A stretch of DNA of 59,876 nt, taken from assembly GCA_017404385.1 (NCBI GenBank), contig JAFRCK010000017.1:67419-127294 (forward strand), given 5' to 3'. The position numbers and the translations under genes are program-made. Shown here in pieces: positions 50,770 through 59,471 of this stretch (position 1 is its first letter; every line of letters starts with the position of its first letter). The notes below the pieces were generated by a model. It saw nothing but the letters and a program-made list of their open reading frames with translations, was not told where the DNA came from and ran no database searches. Source of the stretch: Bacilli bacterium. Its GTDB lineage: Bacteria > Bacillota_I > Bacilli_A > RF39 > UBA660.

Positions 50770-51069
50770 ATGAGTGAAAAGTTTACCAAAGAAATGGTTG
50801 ATGACTACGCAGATAAATTATTAATTGGTCTAACTCCTGAAGAAAATAAAATGGTTTTAGACGAGTTTGATATTATTGATGAACAAATAAATATTATTAA
50901 TGATATCCCTGGTATTGAAAAGGTTGAACCTATGACTCATGTTCTTGATGATTTTGAATTTGAATTAAGAGAAGATGAGGCAGAAGAATCTATTCCTATA
51001 GAAGAATTATTACAAAACTGTAAAGATAGTACTGGAAGAGAAGTACAAGTACCAAAGGTGGTGGGTTAA
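50770..51069 (+). CDS. gatC: Asp/Glu-tRNA amidotransferase subunit C
   Basis: A 99-residue small subunit that wraps around GatA. Family traits: an N-terminal helix (FTKEMVDDYADKLLIGLTPEE), IEKVEPMTHVLD in the middle, and an acidic linker before a C-terminal helix. It lies 1 bp after aspS and 1 bp before gatA, with GAGGAGG as ribosome site. Confidence 0.88.
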   Translation: MSEKFTKEMVDDYADKLLIGLTPEENKMVLDEFDIIDEQINIINDIPGIEKVEPMTHVLDDFEFELREDEAEESIPIEELLQNCKDSTGREVQVPKVVG

Positions 51070-51070
51070 G

Positions 51071-52528
51071 ATGAAATACATGAATAAATCACTAGAAGAA
51101 CTTCATAAAATGCTTAAAAATGGAGAAGTTACTTCAGAAGAATTAATAAAAGAATCATTAGAACTATCACACGAAGTACAAGAAAAATATAATGCATTTG
51201 TAACTATATTAGATGATGCAAAAGGTACTAAGATAACTGATAATATTTTATCTGGTATACCTTGTGGTATTAAAGATAACTATTCAACAAGAGGAGTATT
51301 ATCTACAGGTAGTAGTAATACTTTAAAAGATTATGTTCCATTTTTTGACGCTACTGCATATGCTAAGTTAAAGTCTGCAGGTGCAATAATGGTAAATAAA
51401 ACAGTTATGGATGAATTTGGTATGGGTGGAACTGGAACAACAGGTCACACTGGTATTGTATTAAATCCATGGGATAAAACTAGAATGTGTGCTGGTTCTT
51501 CAGCAGGTTCAGCTTGTGCTGTAGCTGCAGGAGTATATCCGTATGCAACTGGATCTGATACTGGAGATTCAATTAGAAAACCAGCTGCATATTGTGGTAT
51601 TGTTGGATATAAACCAACATATGGAATGATATCTAGATATGGATTATTTCCATTTGCATCTTCCTTAGATCATTTAGGAGTACTAACTAGAAGTGTTAAA
51701 GATGCTGCAATTGTAGTTGATAACATGAAAGGAATAGACAAATATGATATGACTTCATGGGATTCATCTAAGATTCATTTAGCAGATTCACTAACAGGTA
51801 ATGTTAAAGGTAAAAAACTATGTTATATAAAAGAAATATGTGATATAAATGAATATGAAAATCCTAGTGAAGAATTAAAGGAACACTTTAATAATTTCTT
51901 TAAGGCAATAGATAAATGTAAAAAGTTAGGCATGGAAGTAGAAGAAGTATCTATTAATAGAACACTTTTAAATGCTTTAGCGTCAGTATACGTAGTTATA
52001 TCATGCGCTGAAGCAACATCAAATATGTCTAATTTAACAGGTATTATATTTGGTCCAAGAGGTGAAGGTAAGACTTGGGATGAACAAACTAAAGATTATA
52101 GAACTAAAGGATTCTCTTCACTAATTAAAAGAAGATTTGTAATTGGTTCATATGTCTTACAAGCTAAAAACCAAGAAAGATACTTTAGAAATGCACAAAG
52201 AGTAAGAAGATTACTTGTTGATGCATGGAAAGATTTATTTAAAAAATATGATGCAGTTATTTTACCAGTAGGTTCAGGACCTGCTAAACATTTTGAAGGT
52301 GATAATGATATGCTTTCAAAAGAAACAGTTACTTTAGAAGAACATCTACAAGTAGGTAACTTTGGTGGATTCCCATCAATTACTATTCCAGATGGATTTA
52401 TAAATGGACTTCCAGTTGCCTTAAATATAACAGGTAATTGTTATGATGATGAAAATGTACTTAACATTGCATATGCATTAGAAAATGCAATGGATTATAA
52501 AGGTCAAATAGCAAAGGAGGTAAAGTAA
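51071..52528 (+). CDS. gatA: Asp/Glu-tRNA amidotransferase subunit A
   Basis: A 485-residue amidase that releases ammonia from glutamine. GIPCGIKDNYSTRG carries the catalytic Lys; the amidase signature has GSSAGSACAVAAG (cis-Ser) and GSDTGDSIRKPAAYCG with the nucleophile Ser. In most GatA proteins the residue before that Ser is Gly (TGGS); here it is Asp (TGDS). The remainder, including DHLGVLTRSVKDAA, is normal. ATG 51071 and ATG 51080 are possible starts; GGTGG favours the first. Confidence 0.94.
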   Translation: MKYMNKSLEELHKMLKNGEVTSEELIKESLELSHEVQEKYNAFVTILDDAKGTKITDNILSGIPCGIKDNYSTRGVLSTGSSNTLKDYVPFFDATAYAKLKSAGAIMVNKTVMDEFGMGGTGTTGHTGIVLNPWDKTRMCAGSSAGSACAVAAGVYPYATGSDTGDSIRKPAAYCGIVGYKPTYGMISRYGLFPFASSLDHLGVLTRSVKDAAIVVDNMKGIDKYDMTSWDSSKIHLADSLTGNVKGKKLCYIKEICDINEYENPSEELKEHFNNFFKAIDKCKKLGMEVEEVSINRTLLNALASVYVVISCAEATSNMSNLTGIIFGPRGEGKTWDEQTKDYRTKGFSSLIKRRFVIGSYVLQAKNQERYFRNAQRVRRLLVDAWKDLFKKYDAVILPVGSGPAKHFEGDNDMLSKETVTLEEHLQVGNFGGFPSITIPDGFINGLPVALNITGNCYDDENVLNIAYALENAMDYKGQIAKEVK

Positions 52529-52529
52529 T

Positions 52530-53993
52530 ATGGGTTATATAGCAATGATAGGTCTTGAGATGCACTGTGAAGGCTCTGAAACTAATTCAAAAGTATTCTC
52601 ATCAGCTAGAAACTCTTATAGCACTACTCCAAATGAAAATATAAGACCAATCGATATGGGATTTCCTGGAGTTCTTCCTGTAGTTAATAAAAAGTGTGTT
52701 GAAAATGCATTAATGGTATCAATGGTGTTAAACTGTAAACAACCAGAATATATGTATTTTGAAAGAAAGAATTATTATTACCCAGATATGCCTAAAAATT
52801 ATCAAATTACACAAGAAACAAAACCAATACCAGTAGGAATATATGGATATGTTGATTATGAATGTAATGGGGAAGAAAAGAGAGTAAGAATTAATAACTT
52901 ACACCTAGAAGAAGATGCTGCATCATCTGATCACTTATATGATACAACTGTAATTGATTATAATAGAGCGGGTAATCCATTATTTGAATTAGTTACAGAA
53001 CCAGATTTTAGATCTGCAGATGAGGCAGTTGCGTTCCTAGAACATATGAGATCAGTATATCAATACTTAGGAGTATCTGAAGCTGATACTAGAAAAGGTC
53101 ATATTAGATGTGATGTTAACGTTTCTATTATGGATGAAAGTTTAGACCCAGAAGAACCATCTAATTGGGGAACAAAAGTTGAAGTTAAAAACGTTAATTC
53201 ATTTGGTGGAGTTAGAGACGCAATTAATTATGAGATAAAGAGACAAACTAAGCTTAAAGAAGAAGGTACTTATGATGAAATGCCACAACAAACTAGACGT
53301 TGGGATGAAGATTCACAAAGTACAATATTCATGAGAAGTAAAATAGATGCAGTTGATTATAAATATTTTGTTGAACCAAATATTCCAAAATATAAATTAA
53401 CAAAAGAATGGTTAGATGAAATACGTGCATCTATTCCAGAACTTGCTTATGATAGAAAGAAAAGATATATGAATGATTATGGATTATCTGAATATGATTC
53501 AAATATCTTAGTTAAAGAAAAGAAAATAAGTGACTTCTTTGAAGAAACAGTTAAACTTGGAACTGATCCAAAAGAAGCTTGTAACTGGGTAAATGGTATG
53601 ATTTTATCTTATTTAAATTATCATATGATAACTATAGATGAAATATATATGACTCCAGATATGCTTCGTGATTTAATTAAGTTAATTGATGATAAGACTA
53701 TATCTAGTAAACAAGGTAAAGATGTATTTGCTAAAGTTCTAGAAGAAAAGAAAGAACCTTTAGAGGTTGTTAAAGATGAAGGTATGATGCAAATAGTAGA
53801 TGAATCTGCTATAGAAGATGTAGTTGATGAAGTACTTGCAGAAAATCCAAAAGCAATTGAAACTTATGATCCAGAAAATCCAAAGGCATTAGATTTCTTT
53901 ATAGGTCAAGTTATGAAAAAGACTAGAGGTAAAGCTAACCCTGGGATAGCTTATAAAATGATGAAAGAAAAACTAGATAATATGAAAAAATAA
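52530..53993 (+). CDS. gatB: Asp/Glu-tRNA amidotransferase subunit B
   Basis: A 487-residue kinase/transferase subunit that phosphorylates and amidates mischarged Asp-tRNA-Asn or Glu-tRNA-Gln. IGLEMHCEGSETNSKVFS, FPGVLPVVNKKCVE, FERKNYYYPDMPKNYQITQ, NLHLEEDA, and the C-terminal YqeY-like tail domain ending KMMKEKLD are visible. Adjacent to gatA by 1 bp with GGAGG site; terminator follows directly. Confidence 0.96.
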   Translation: MGYIAMIGLEMHCEGSETNSKVFSSARNSYSTTPNENIRPIDMGFPGVLPVVNKKCVENALMVSMVLNCKQPEYMYFERKNYYYPDMPKNYQITQETKPIPVGIYGYVDYECNGEEKRVRINNLHLEEDAASSDHLYDTTVIDYNRAGNPLFELVTEPDFRSADEAVAFLEHMRSVYQYLGVSEADTRKGHIRCDVNVSIMDESLDPEEPSNWGTKVEVKNVNSFGGVRDAINYEIKRQTKLKEEGTYDEMPQQTRRWDEDSQSTIFMRSKIDAVDYKYFVEPNIPKYKLTKEWLDEIRASIPELAYDRKKRYMNDYGLSEYDSNILVKEKKISDFFEETVKLGTDPKEACNWVNGMILSYLNYHMITIDEIYMTPDMLRDLIKLIDDKTISSKQGKDVFAKVLEEKKEPLEVVKDEGMMQIVDESAIEDVVDEVLAENPKAIETYDPENPKALDFFIGQVMKKTRGKANPGIAYKMMKEKLDNMKK

Positions 53994-54017
53994 AATGCAA
54001 TTTAATTGCATTTTTTT
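53993..54017 (+). terminator. Terminator of aspS-gatCAB
   Basis: AAATGCAAT(TTA)ATTGCATTT plus T run, overlapping the gatB stop. Confidence 0.92.
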
Positions 54018-54058
54018 ATTTTTTTTGTTAACATATTTTCTAAGTAATGGGGTATTTT

Positions 54059-54934
54059 ATGAGAGGATTTAATATAGAACAACTTAAAACAATTATATGT
54101 TCAGTTACTCATATGGAATTAAAAGAAATGAATGCTGATTATAGAATTATATTAGGTACTTATAAAGAATTATTAAAGGTTGTAAAATCAAACCCTAATG
54201 TAAGTGATGAAAAAAAAGAAGAATATATTAAATCTATGAAAGAATCAATTGCGCATCATAATTCAGATGCTAAAATTATTTTAGTTTTTTTAGATAGAAT
54301 ACTAAAATATTATAAAACTCCAGAAAGGCAATTAGTTGTTTCTATATTTTCATGCTTTCATGAAATGAGACATATTCAACAACTTGATTTTAATTGTTAT
54401 AGTTATGAAAAATTTTTAATTGATATAGAAGAATTATATATGGATATTGCTAAAGAAGATTATTATGAGAATCATGATAATTATTCTTTTGAAATAGGAG
54501 CTAATTTATATGCAATTGAAAAAACGATTAAATATATAAAAACAATTGATCTTGAAACATATGAAAAAGAAAAGAAATTCTTATTAGGATTAAAAGCTAA
54601 TTATGTATATAACTATTTTACTTATAGTCCTATAAAATATATAGAATCAGTAGTTAAAAAAATAAAAGAAGAAAAAAGTATACCTGATAATAAAGCATTA
54701 AGAATTTTTTTTAATGGTGATGGTACAAGTAAAAATATTAGTGATATATTGGATGATGAAAACTATAAAAAATTAGATAAAAGAATAGGTTATTTTATTT
54801 TTTCATCAGATGCATTTTCTTATAGTATAAAAAATGGAACTGATGAAGAATTAGAGATATTATCAAAATCAACTAGATATGTCATGAGTGTTTTAGGTAA
54901 TCAGGATAAATATATATTAAAAATGAAAAATTAA
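54059..54934 (+). CDS. Protein with an HExxH zinc-protease-like motif, unknown function
   Basis: A 291-residue soluble protein. FSCFHEMRHIQQLDF near residue 100 has the HExxH pattern of zinc metallopeptidases; a downstream Glu that would serve as third ligand could be in IDIEELYMD or FEIGANLY. The rest is mainly helical. ATG 54059 is preferred (GGGGT 6 nt upstream) over ATG 54047. No signal peptide. Family not recognised, and the protease role rests only on the motif. Confidence 0.6.
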   Translation: MRGFNIEQLKTIICSVTHMELKEMNADYRIILGTYKELLKVVKSNPNVSDEKKEEYIKSMKESIAHHNSDAKIILVFLDRILKYYKTPERQLVVSIFSCFHEMRHIQQLDFNCYSYEKFLIDIEELYMDIAKEDYYENHDNYSFEIGANLYAIEKTIKYIKTIDLETYEKEKKFLLGLKANYVYNYFTYSPIKYIESVVKKIKEEKSIPDNKALRIFFNGDGTSKNISDILDDENYKKLDKRIGYFIFSSDAFSYSIKNGTDEELEILSKSTRYVMSVLGNQDKYILKMKN

Positions 54935-54986
54935 TAGTTGTTTATATAAAAATATGGTATAATTATTTCAGGATGTAGGGATAAAT

Positions 54987-55982
54987 ATGGGTAAAAATAA
55001 AAAAGAAATTAAAACTGAATTATCTATAGAAGAGATTATTAGTAAGAATAAAAAAACTAGATTAATAATTAAATTAATTATTCTTTTTTTGTTGCTTTTA
55101 ATTTTGGGATTATTCTTATTTAAAAAGAATATTATTCCTACTACTTTCTATTTAAAAGGTGATGTTAATACTACAATTCATTTAGATGAAGAATTTAAAG
55201 ACCCAGGGGTTGTAGCTAAACTTATGGGTGGAGATATTACTGATAAGGTTAAAGTTAAAGGTAAAGTAGATACTAAAAAAATTGGTAAATATGAAATAAA
55301 TTATACACTTGAGATTAAATACTTAAATATATACAAAAAAATAACTAGAGTAGTTGATGTAGTTGATAATGTACCACCTGAATTAAATGTTGATTGTGAA
55401 GAAACAATATATTGGAATTTACAAGAAGGATTTAGTGTTCCAGCATATTCAGCAACTGACAATATTGATGGTGATATAACTGAAAAAGTAAAGGTTGAAA
55501 ATAATGTTAATACAGATGCAGAAGGGGAATATACAGTTAAATTTACTGTTTCTGATACAAGTAATAATAAAATAGAAAAAGTTGTTAAAGTAATAGTGGA
55601 AGATAAATGGAAGAATACATATATAATTGTTGATAAATCTGAACAAACTTTATATTATTATGAAAAAGGTGTATTAGTATTTACTTCACCAGTAGTAACA
55701 GGGAATGATTATGATACCCCACTTGGAGATTTCGCAATAAATAATAAAATGCCAAGAGCTAGATTAGTTGGACCAAATAATGAATGGGATTGTTATGTTA
55801 ATTGGTGGATGCCATTTATAAGTAGTTCACATGGATTCCATGATTCAGCTTGGAGAACTGATTTTGGTGGTAATGTTTGGACATATAATCCAACACATGG
55901 ATGTATTAATTTACCTGCTGATAAAGCAAGAGAAATGTATCAAATAGTTGAAATAGGTACACCAGTACACATAATTCCATAG
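54987..55982 (+). CDS. Membrane-anchored L,D-transpeptidase with two Ig-like (DUF5011) domains
   Basis: A 331-residue cell-wall enzyme: short cytoplasmic N-terminus, one membrane helix (about 27-46), two DUF5011-type Ig-like domains (about 60-130 and 132-205; DPGVVAKLMGGDITDKV and VPAYSATDNIDGDITEKV), then a YkuD catalytic domain with SEQTLYYYEKG, TPLGDF, and the active-site THGCINLP motif (His and Cys intact). It would make 3-3 cross-links or attach proteins to peptidoglycan. Ribosome site TAGGGAT; terminator at the stop. Confidence 0.92.
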   Translation: MGKNKKEIKTELSIEEIISKNKKTRLIIKLIILFLLLLILGLFLFKKNIIPTTFYLKGDVNTTIHLDEEFKDPGVVAKLMGGDITDKVKVKGKVDTKKIGKYEINYTLEIKYLNIYKKITRVVDVVDNVPPELNVDCEETIYWNLQEGFSVPAYSATDNIDGDITEKVKVENNVNTDAEGEYTVKFTVSDTSNNKIEKVVKVIVEDKWKNTYIIVDKSEQTLYYYEKGVLVFTSPVVTGNDYDTPLGDFAINNKMPRARLVGPNNEWDCYVNWWMPFISSSHGFHDSAWRTDFGGNVWTYNPTHGCINLPADKAREMYQIVEIGTPVHIIP

Positions 55983-55984
55983 AA

Positions 55985-56012
55985 AAAGACTTTAGTTTAA
56001 AGTCTTTTTATT
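55985..56012. terminator. Bidirectional terminator
   Basis: AAAGACTTTA(GTT)TAAAGTCTTT with flanking A and T runs, between the transpeptidase and the convergent unknown gene. Confidence 0.85.
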
Positions 56013-56522
56013 TTTACCATATATAAAATCTGTTATTCTTTTAGCTTTTGATTTAGTTTTAATTCTTTCTTTTGCTTTTTCAGGTATATTAATATTTACT
56101 TGTCCTAATCTATATAATAGATAATCTTTTATTGTTTCAGTTTTATATTCTAGAAAATCTGCCTTTAATATTAAAACTCTGTTTTTACTTTTTTCTTGAT
56201 ATGACATTTCATTGAATCTTTTAATTATAACTTTTCTTATTAATTTATATACTTTTAGAATTTCTAATAATTCCTTGCTATGAATATTATTTAAATTATT
56301 TAAATCAATAATCCAATCCGTTTCTTTAACCATTTTTACAAAATTTTTATATTTATTTATATCAACTTCAATAAAATCATAGTAGTTATACTCTGTTACA
56401 ATTGGTAATCTATTTGGGAATGCTTTTAAATATATTTCTTCAGGTACATTATATTTATAAAACATTAAATTTGCTATATCTCTTTTATTAATGTAACAAT
56501 AGTCATTAGTTATTATCTTCAT
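55992..56522 (-). CDS. Conserved-looking cytoplasmic protein of unknown function
   Basis: A 176-residue basic protein with no signal or membrane segment. AAAGGAG lies 6 nt before the start on the - strand. The N-terminal two thirds look globular (DYCYINKRDIANLMFYKY, then TDWIIDLNNLNNI), the C-terminal third is Lys-rich and may bind nucleic acid. I do not recognise the family. It is downstream of, and on the same strand as, the tRNA-Leu gene, but separated from it by a terminator. Confidence 0.55.
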   Translation of the reverse strand: MKIITNDYCYINKRDIANLMFYKYNVPEEIYLKAFPNRLPIVTEYNYYDFIEVDINKYKNFVKMVKETDWIIDLNNLNNIHSKELLEILKVYKLIRKVIIKRFNEMSYQEKSKNRVLILKADFLEYKTETIKDYLLYRLGQVNINIPEKAKERIKTKSKAKRITDFIYGKNKKTLN

Positions 56523-56580
56523 TTTTTTCTCCTTTGTAATTTTTAATATTTAGTTTAGCACTTGTTCATTTTGTAGTCAA

Positions 56581-56604
56581 TAAAAAAAAGTCATATTCAT
56601 GACT
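56581..56604 (-). terminator. Terminator of tRNA-Leu
   Basis: On the - strand AGTCAT(GAAT)ATGACT followed by eight T. Confidence 0.85.
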
Positions 56605-56611
56605 AATTATA

Positions 56612-56699
56612 TGGTGCTCCAGGTCGGACTCGAACCGACACTTCTTTAAAGGAAACCAGATTTTGAGTCTGGCGCGTCTACCAATTCCGCCACTAGAGC
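56612..56699 (-). tRNA. tRNA-Leu (anticodon CAA)
   Basis: An 88-nt gene with a long variable arm, acceptor GCTCTAG/CTGGAGC, discriminator A, encoded CCA, anticodon loop CTCAAAA reading CAA. Confidence 0.94.
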
Positions 56700-56769
56700 A
56701 GCTACTAAAATTATATCATATAAAAGTACTTTTATAAAGTGTTTTTTTGTGATATTATTATTATGGAAT

Positions 56770-56844
56770 TGCCCTTTGGCCAAGCGGTAAGGCTCTGGAC
56801 TCTGACTCCAGCATGCGTAGGTTCGAATCCTACAAGGGCAGCCA
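56770..56844 (+). tRNA. tRNA-Gln (anticodon CTG)
   Basis: Acceptor TGCCCTT/AAGGGCA, discriminator G, encoded CCA; anticodon loop CTCTGAC reads CTG. This isoacceptor reads the rare CAG codon; a TTG isoacceptor must lie elsewhere. Confidence 0.92.
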
Positions 56845-56847
56845 TTT

Positions 56848-56923
56848 GCTAGATTAGCTCAATAGGTAGAGCAACTGAATCGTAATCAGTAGGTTATGGG
56901 TTCAATTCCTATATCTAGCACCA
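56848..56923 (+). tRNA. tRNA-Thr (anticodon CGT)
   Basis: Acceptor GCTAGAT/ATCTAGC, discriminator A, encoded CCA; anticodon loop ATCGTAA reads CGT. It is 3 bp after tRNA-Gln, so both are cotranscribed. Confidence 0.93.
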
Positions 56924-56933
56924 TTAGAATGAT

Positions 56934-56954
56934 ACAGTTTTAAACTGTTTTTTA
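56934..56954 (+). terminator. Terminator of the tRNA-Gln/tRNA-Thr pair
   Basis: ACAGTT(TTA)AACTGT followed by TTTTTAT. Confidence 0.7.
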
Positions 56955-56969
56955 TATTATGGGGGGTAT

Positions 56970-57518
56970 ATGTTAAAACTAATACATGCATTAGATATGA
57001 AATATGAAAATGTTTTAGATTATTATAATGCATTTACTGATAAAAGAGATATGAATAATTATGCACTTTTAAAGATAGAAAAAGGTAAAGAAACATATTA
57101 TAAATATATTATTGATTATGAAGAATTAATGTTTTTTCTAGTTGATACTGAAAATGAAAATTATATAATAGGATATGGAAGTATTGATGATTCTCCTATC
57201 CTTGATTTTCATGAAGAATTTTTAAATGTTGGCAATATAGGGTATGGTGTAAGACCAAATGAAAGAAATAAAGGATATGGTTCTAAAATACTAGCTTTAT
57301 TATTAGAAAAGTGTGAAAAAAGAGGAATGAGTGAAGTATGTGTTTCCTGTACTAAAGGAAATATTGCTTCAAGGAAAATAATATTAAGTTATGGTGGAGT
57401 ATTTGAAAAAGAATTCTATGATGATCTTGAAGGAGAAGGGGAAAAATATTGGATTAAATTAAATCCTCCGATTATTAATGTTGTAAAGAGATACGTAAAA
57501 ATAAAAAGAGATTATTAA
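56970..57518 (+). CDS. GNAT family N-acetyltransferase
   Basis: A 182-residue GNAT protein. NVGNIGYGVRPNERNKGYGSK near residue 88 holds the acetyl-CoA motif A (R/Q-x-x-G-x-G/A as RNKGYGS), and VSCTKGNIASRKIILSYGGVFEKEF is motif B with the usual KGN...SRK pattern. Substrate unknown; the length and C-terminal YWIKL ending resemble the RimL/YjcK-type group. GGGGGGT is the ribosome site. Confidence 0.82.
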   Translation: MLKLIHALDMKYENVLDYYNAFTDKRDMNNYALLKIEKGKETYYKYIIDYEELMFFLVDTENENYIIGYGSIDDSPILDFHEEFLNVGNIGYGVRPNERNKGYGSKILALLLEKCEKRGMSEVCVSCTKGNIASRKIILSYGGVFEKEFYDDLEGEGEKYWIKLNPPIINVVKRYVKIKRDY

Positions 57519-57528
57519 TCTCTTTTTT
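57504..57528. terminator. Bidirectional terminator
   Basis: AAAAGAGATT/AATCTCTTTT between the convergent acetyltransferase and transporter genes, covering both stops. Confidence 0.75.
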
Positions 57529-58150
57529 CTATTTTTTTAATCTTATTTATTACTTTTACAAGTATAGGAGTAAATATTATTTCTACACTTAGTTTTAATA
57601 AATATACGGATAAAAACATTATACCAAGATCTTTAATAGACATAACACCAATAAACGCAACTGATATAAATATTAATGTATCTAAGAATTCACCAACTAC
57701 TGAAGAAAGAATAGTTCTATGCCAAAGAATACCTTTTTTATTATTTTCTTTCATTTTAGCCATTACTTTTGAATTAAATAGATTACCAAATATATATGCT
57801 AAAACACTTGCTAATAATATTCTTGGAGTAGTAGATAATACTGTTTTAAATGCATCTTGGTTTTTAAAAAAATCCGGATATGGTAAATATATTGCAATTG
57901 TAAAAAACAATACCATTAATAAATTAGATAAGAAGCTAATTATAATAGTAAATTTTGATGTTTTATATCCATATACCTCTACAAAAACGTCATTTAATAT
58001 ATAACTTATTGGGAATAATAATGTACTAGATGTAAATACTAAACCCAGTATTTCTACTTGTTTAGCAGCCAGTATATTTGATGATAATAGGCATACTATA
58101 TTAAGTACTAATAGAATTACAAAAGTTTTAGAATAGTTTTCCTTTTTCAT
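57515..58150 (-). CDS. Queuosine precursor transporter (VUT/YhhQ family)
   Basis: A 211-residue protein with six membrane helices. Family blocks: SNILAAKQVEILGLVFTSST, FPISYILNDVFVEVYGYKTS, and the late SSVVGEFLDTLIFISVAF. YhhQ-like proteins import queuine or preQ0/preQ1. No queuosine synthesis genes are in the window, and I see no preQ1 riboswitch in the 80 bp upstream, so regulation is not evident. Ribosome site GGTGG. Confidence 0.88.
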   Translation of the reverse strand: MKKENYSKTFVILLVLNIVCLLSSNILAAKQVEILGLVFTSSTLLFPISYILNDVFVEVYGYKTSKFTIIISFLSNLLMVLFFTIAIYLPYPDFFKNQDAFKTVLSTTPRILLASVLAYIFGNLFNSKVMAKMKENNKKGILWHRTILSSVVGEFLDTLIFISVAFIGVMSIKDLGIMFLSVYLLKLSVEIIFTPILVKVINKIKKIEKRD

Positions 58151-58236
58151 ATAACCACCATTAGAATTATATCATACAAATATGTTTTTTTCTATTGACC
58201 AAAAACTTTATAAATGATAAAATTATATTGCAGTTT

Positions 58237-58329
58237 GGAGTAGTACTCAAGAGGCTGAAGAGGCGTCCCTGCTAAGGATGTAGACTGGGGTAACCTGGTG
58301 CGAGGGTTCAAATCCCTCCTGCTCCGCCA
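58237..58329 (+). tRNA. tRNA-Ser (anticodon GCT)
   Basis: A 93-nt gene with a long variable arm, acceptor GGAGTAG/CTGCTCC, discriminator G, encoded CCA, anticodon loop CTGCTAA reading GCT. Confidence 0.95.
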
Positions 58330-58338
58330 TTAAAAAAT

Positions 58339-58360
58339 AACCTAGAAATAGGTTTTTTTT
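58339..58360 (+). terminator. Terminator of tRNA-Ser
   Basis: AACCTA(GAAA)TAGGTT with eight T. Confidence 0.85.
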
Positions 58361-58406
58361 GTTAATATAAATTATATTATTGAATATAATTTATTGAGGG
58401 ATTTGA

Positions 58407-58628
58407 ATGAGTTTAAGTCATTTAGAAAAGATATATATTGAGAATAGAGATTATATTGATCACGCAAGTAAAAAAGAATTAGAAATGCTTGTTAATACAT
58501 TTTTGTATCAGGAAATATTAAATAATACTATAACTGAAGAAGATTTAGAAACTGTTACTTTTGATAAAGTTAAAGAAATAATCAATATATATTTAAATAA
58601 TAAAAAAGTATTAAAATTGAATAAATAA
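58407..58628 (+). CDS. Small helical protein upstream of sigG, unknown function
   Basis: A 73-residue protein, mostly helical and mildly acidic (HLEKIYIENRDYIDHASKKE, then TEEDLETVTFDKVKEIINIY). GAGGGAT precedes the ATG. It is followed 41 bp later by sigG, so it may be in the same transcript. No family recognised; a role in sporulation control is possible from its place only. Confidence 0.55.
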   Translation: MSLSHLEKIYIENRDYIDHASKKELEMLVNTFLYQEILNNTITEEDLETVTFDKVKEIINIYLNNKKVLKLNK

Positions 58629-58635
58629 TCTTCTA

Positions 58636-58653
58636 CTAACCATTATTGGTTAG
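58636..58653 (+). promoter_or_regulatory. Hairpin just before the sigG ribosome binding site
   Basis: CTAACCA(TTAT)TGGTTAG, seven base pairs; its 3' end touches the AGAAAGGAG site. Bacillus sigG is reported (from memory) to be weakly translated because of a leader hairpin and a poor start codon. Confidence 0.6.
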
Positions 58654-58669
58654 AAAGGAGATTTTTTAT

Positions 58670-59449
58670 TTGGCTATAAATAAAGTTGAAATAACTGGTA
58701 TTAATACTTCAAATTTAAAAACCATTACAAATAAAGAAATGACAGCTTTATTTGAAAAATTAAAATTAAATCCTAATGATAAAATGACAAGAGAAAAATT
58801 AACTCTTGGTAATTTAAAATTAGTTTTAAGTATATTAAAAAAATATAATAATAGAAATGAAAATTTGGATGATTTGTTTCAAATCGGCTGTATAGGTTTA
58901 GTAAAGGCAATTGATAATTTTGATTTGTCATATGGAGTTAAATTTTCTACATATTCAGTTTTAATGATAGAAGGTGAAATTAGAAAATATTTAAGAGATA
59001 ATAGTACTATAAGGGTATCAAGAAGTGTTAAAGATATAGCTTATAAAATAATAAAGTATAAAAATGAATATCAATTGTTAAACGGTAAAGAACCTAGTAT
59101 TGAAGAAATTAGTAAAGCTACAACTATTCCTAAAGAAGATATTCTTTTTGCATTAGAGGCTACTAAAAATATAGTCAGTTATTATGAACCAATATATGAT
59201 GATGGAGGGGAGACTATATATTTGTTTGATCAAATATCTAATGGAGATGATAAAGATAATTATGTAGATAAATTAGCTTTAAAAGATGCATTACTTAGTT
59301 TAAAAGATAAGGAAAAAAGAATATTATATGATAGATATATAGTTGGAAAAACGCAAATTGAATTAAGTGATGAATTAAATATTAGTCAAGCACAAGTATC
59401 TAGAATAGAAAAAAATGCTTTAAATAACATAAAAAAGTTAGTAAAGTAA
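58670..59449 (+). CDS. sigG: Sporulation sigma factor SigG, TTG start
   Basis: A 259-residue late forespore sigma factor; Bacillus SigG has 260. The N-terminus NKVEITGINTSNLKTITNKEM matches the SigG-specific start rather than SigF. Region 2 is LDDLFQIGCIGLVKAIDNF and FSTYSVLMIEGEIRKYLRD; region 4 ends KTQIELSDELNISQAQVSRIEK. The AAAGGAG site lies 9 nt before TTG 58670, which reproduces the family N-terminus; another TTG at 58646 overlaps the hairpin and has no site. Followed 22 bp later by a ylmC/ymxH-type gene, as in many spore formers. Confidence 0.94.
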   Translation: MAINKVEITGINTSNLKTITNKEMTALFEKLKLNPNDKMTREKLTLGNLKLVLSILKKYNNRNENLDDLFQIGCIGLVKAIDNFDLSYGVKFSTYSVLMIEGEIRKYLRDNSTIRVSRSVKDIAYKIIKYKNEYQLLNGKEPSIEEISKATTIPKEDILFALEATKNIVSYYEPIYDDGGETIYLFDQISNGDDKDNYVDKLALKDALLSLKDKEKRILYDRYIVGKTQIELSDELNISQAQVSRIEKNALNNIKKLVK

Positions 59450-59471
59450 TAGAATTAAATAGAGGTGTTAT

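Noticed and set aside
58151..58236. preQ1 riboswitch ahead of the queuosine-precursor transporter
   Set aside because: The short leader lacks the typical stem and the A-rich tail of preQ1 aptamers.
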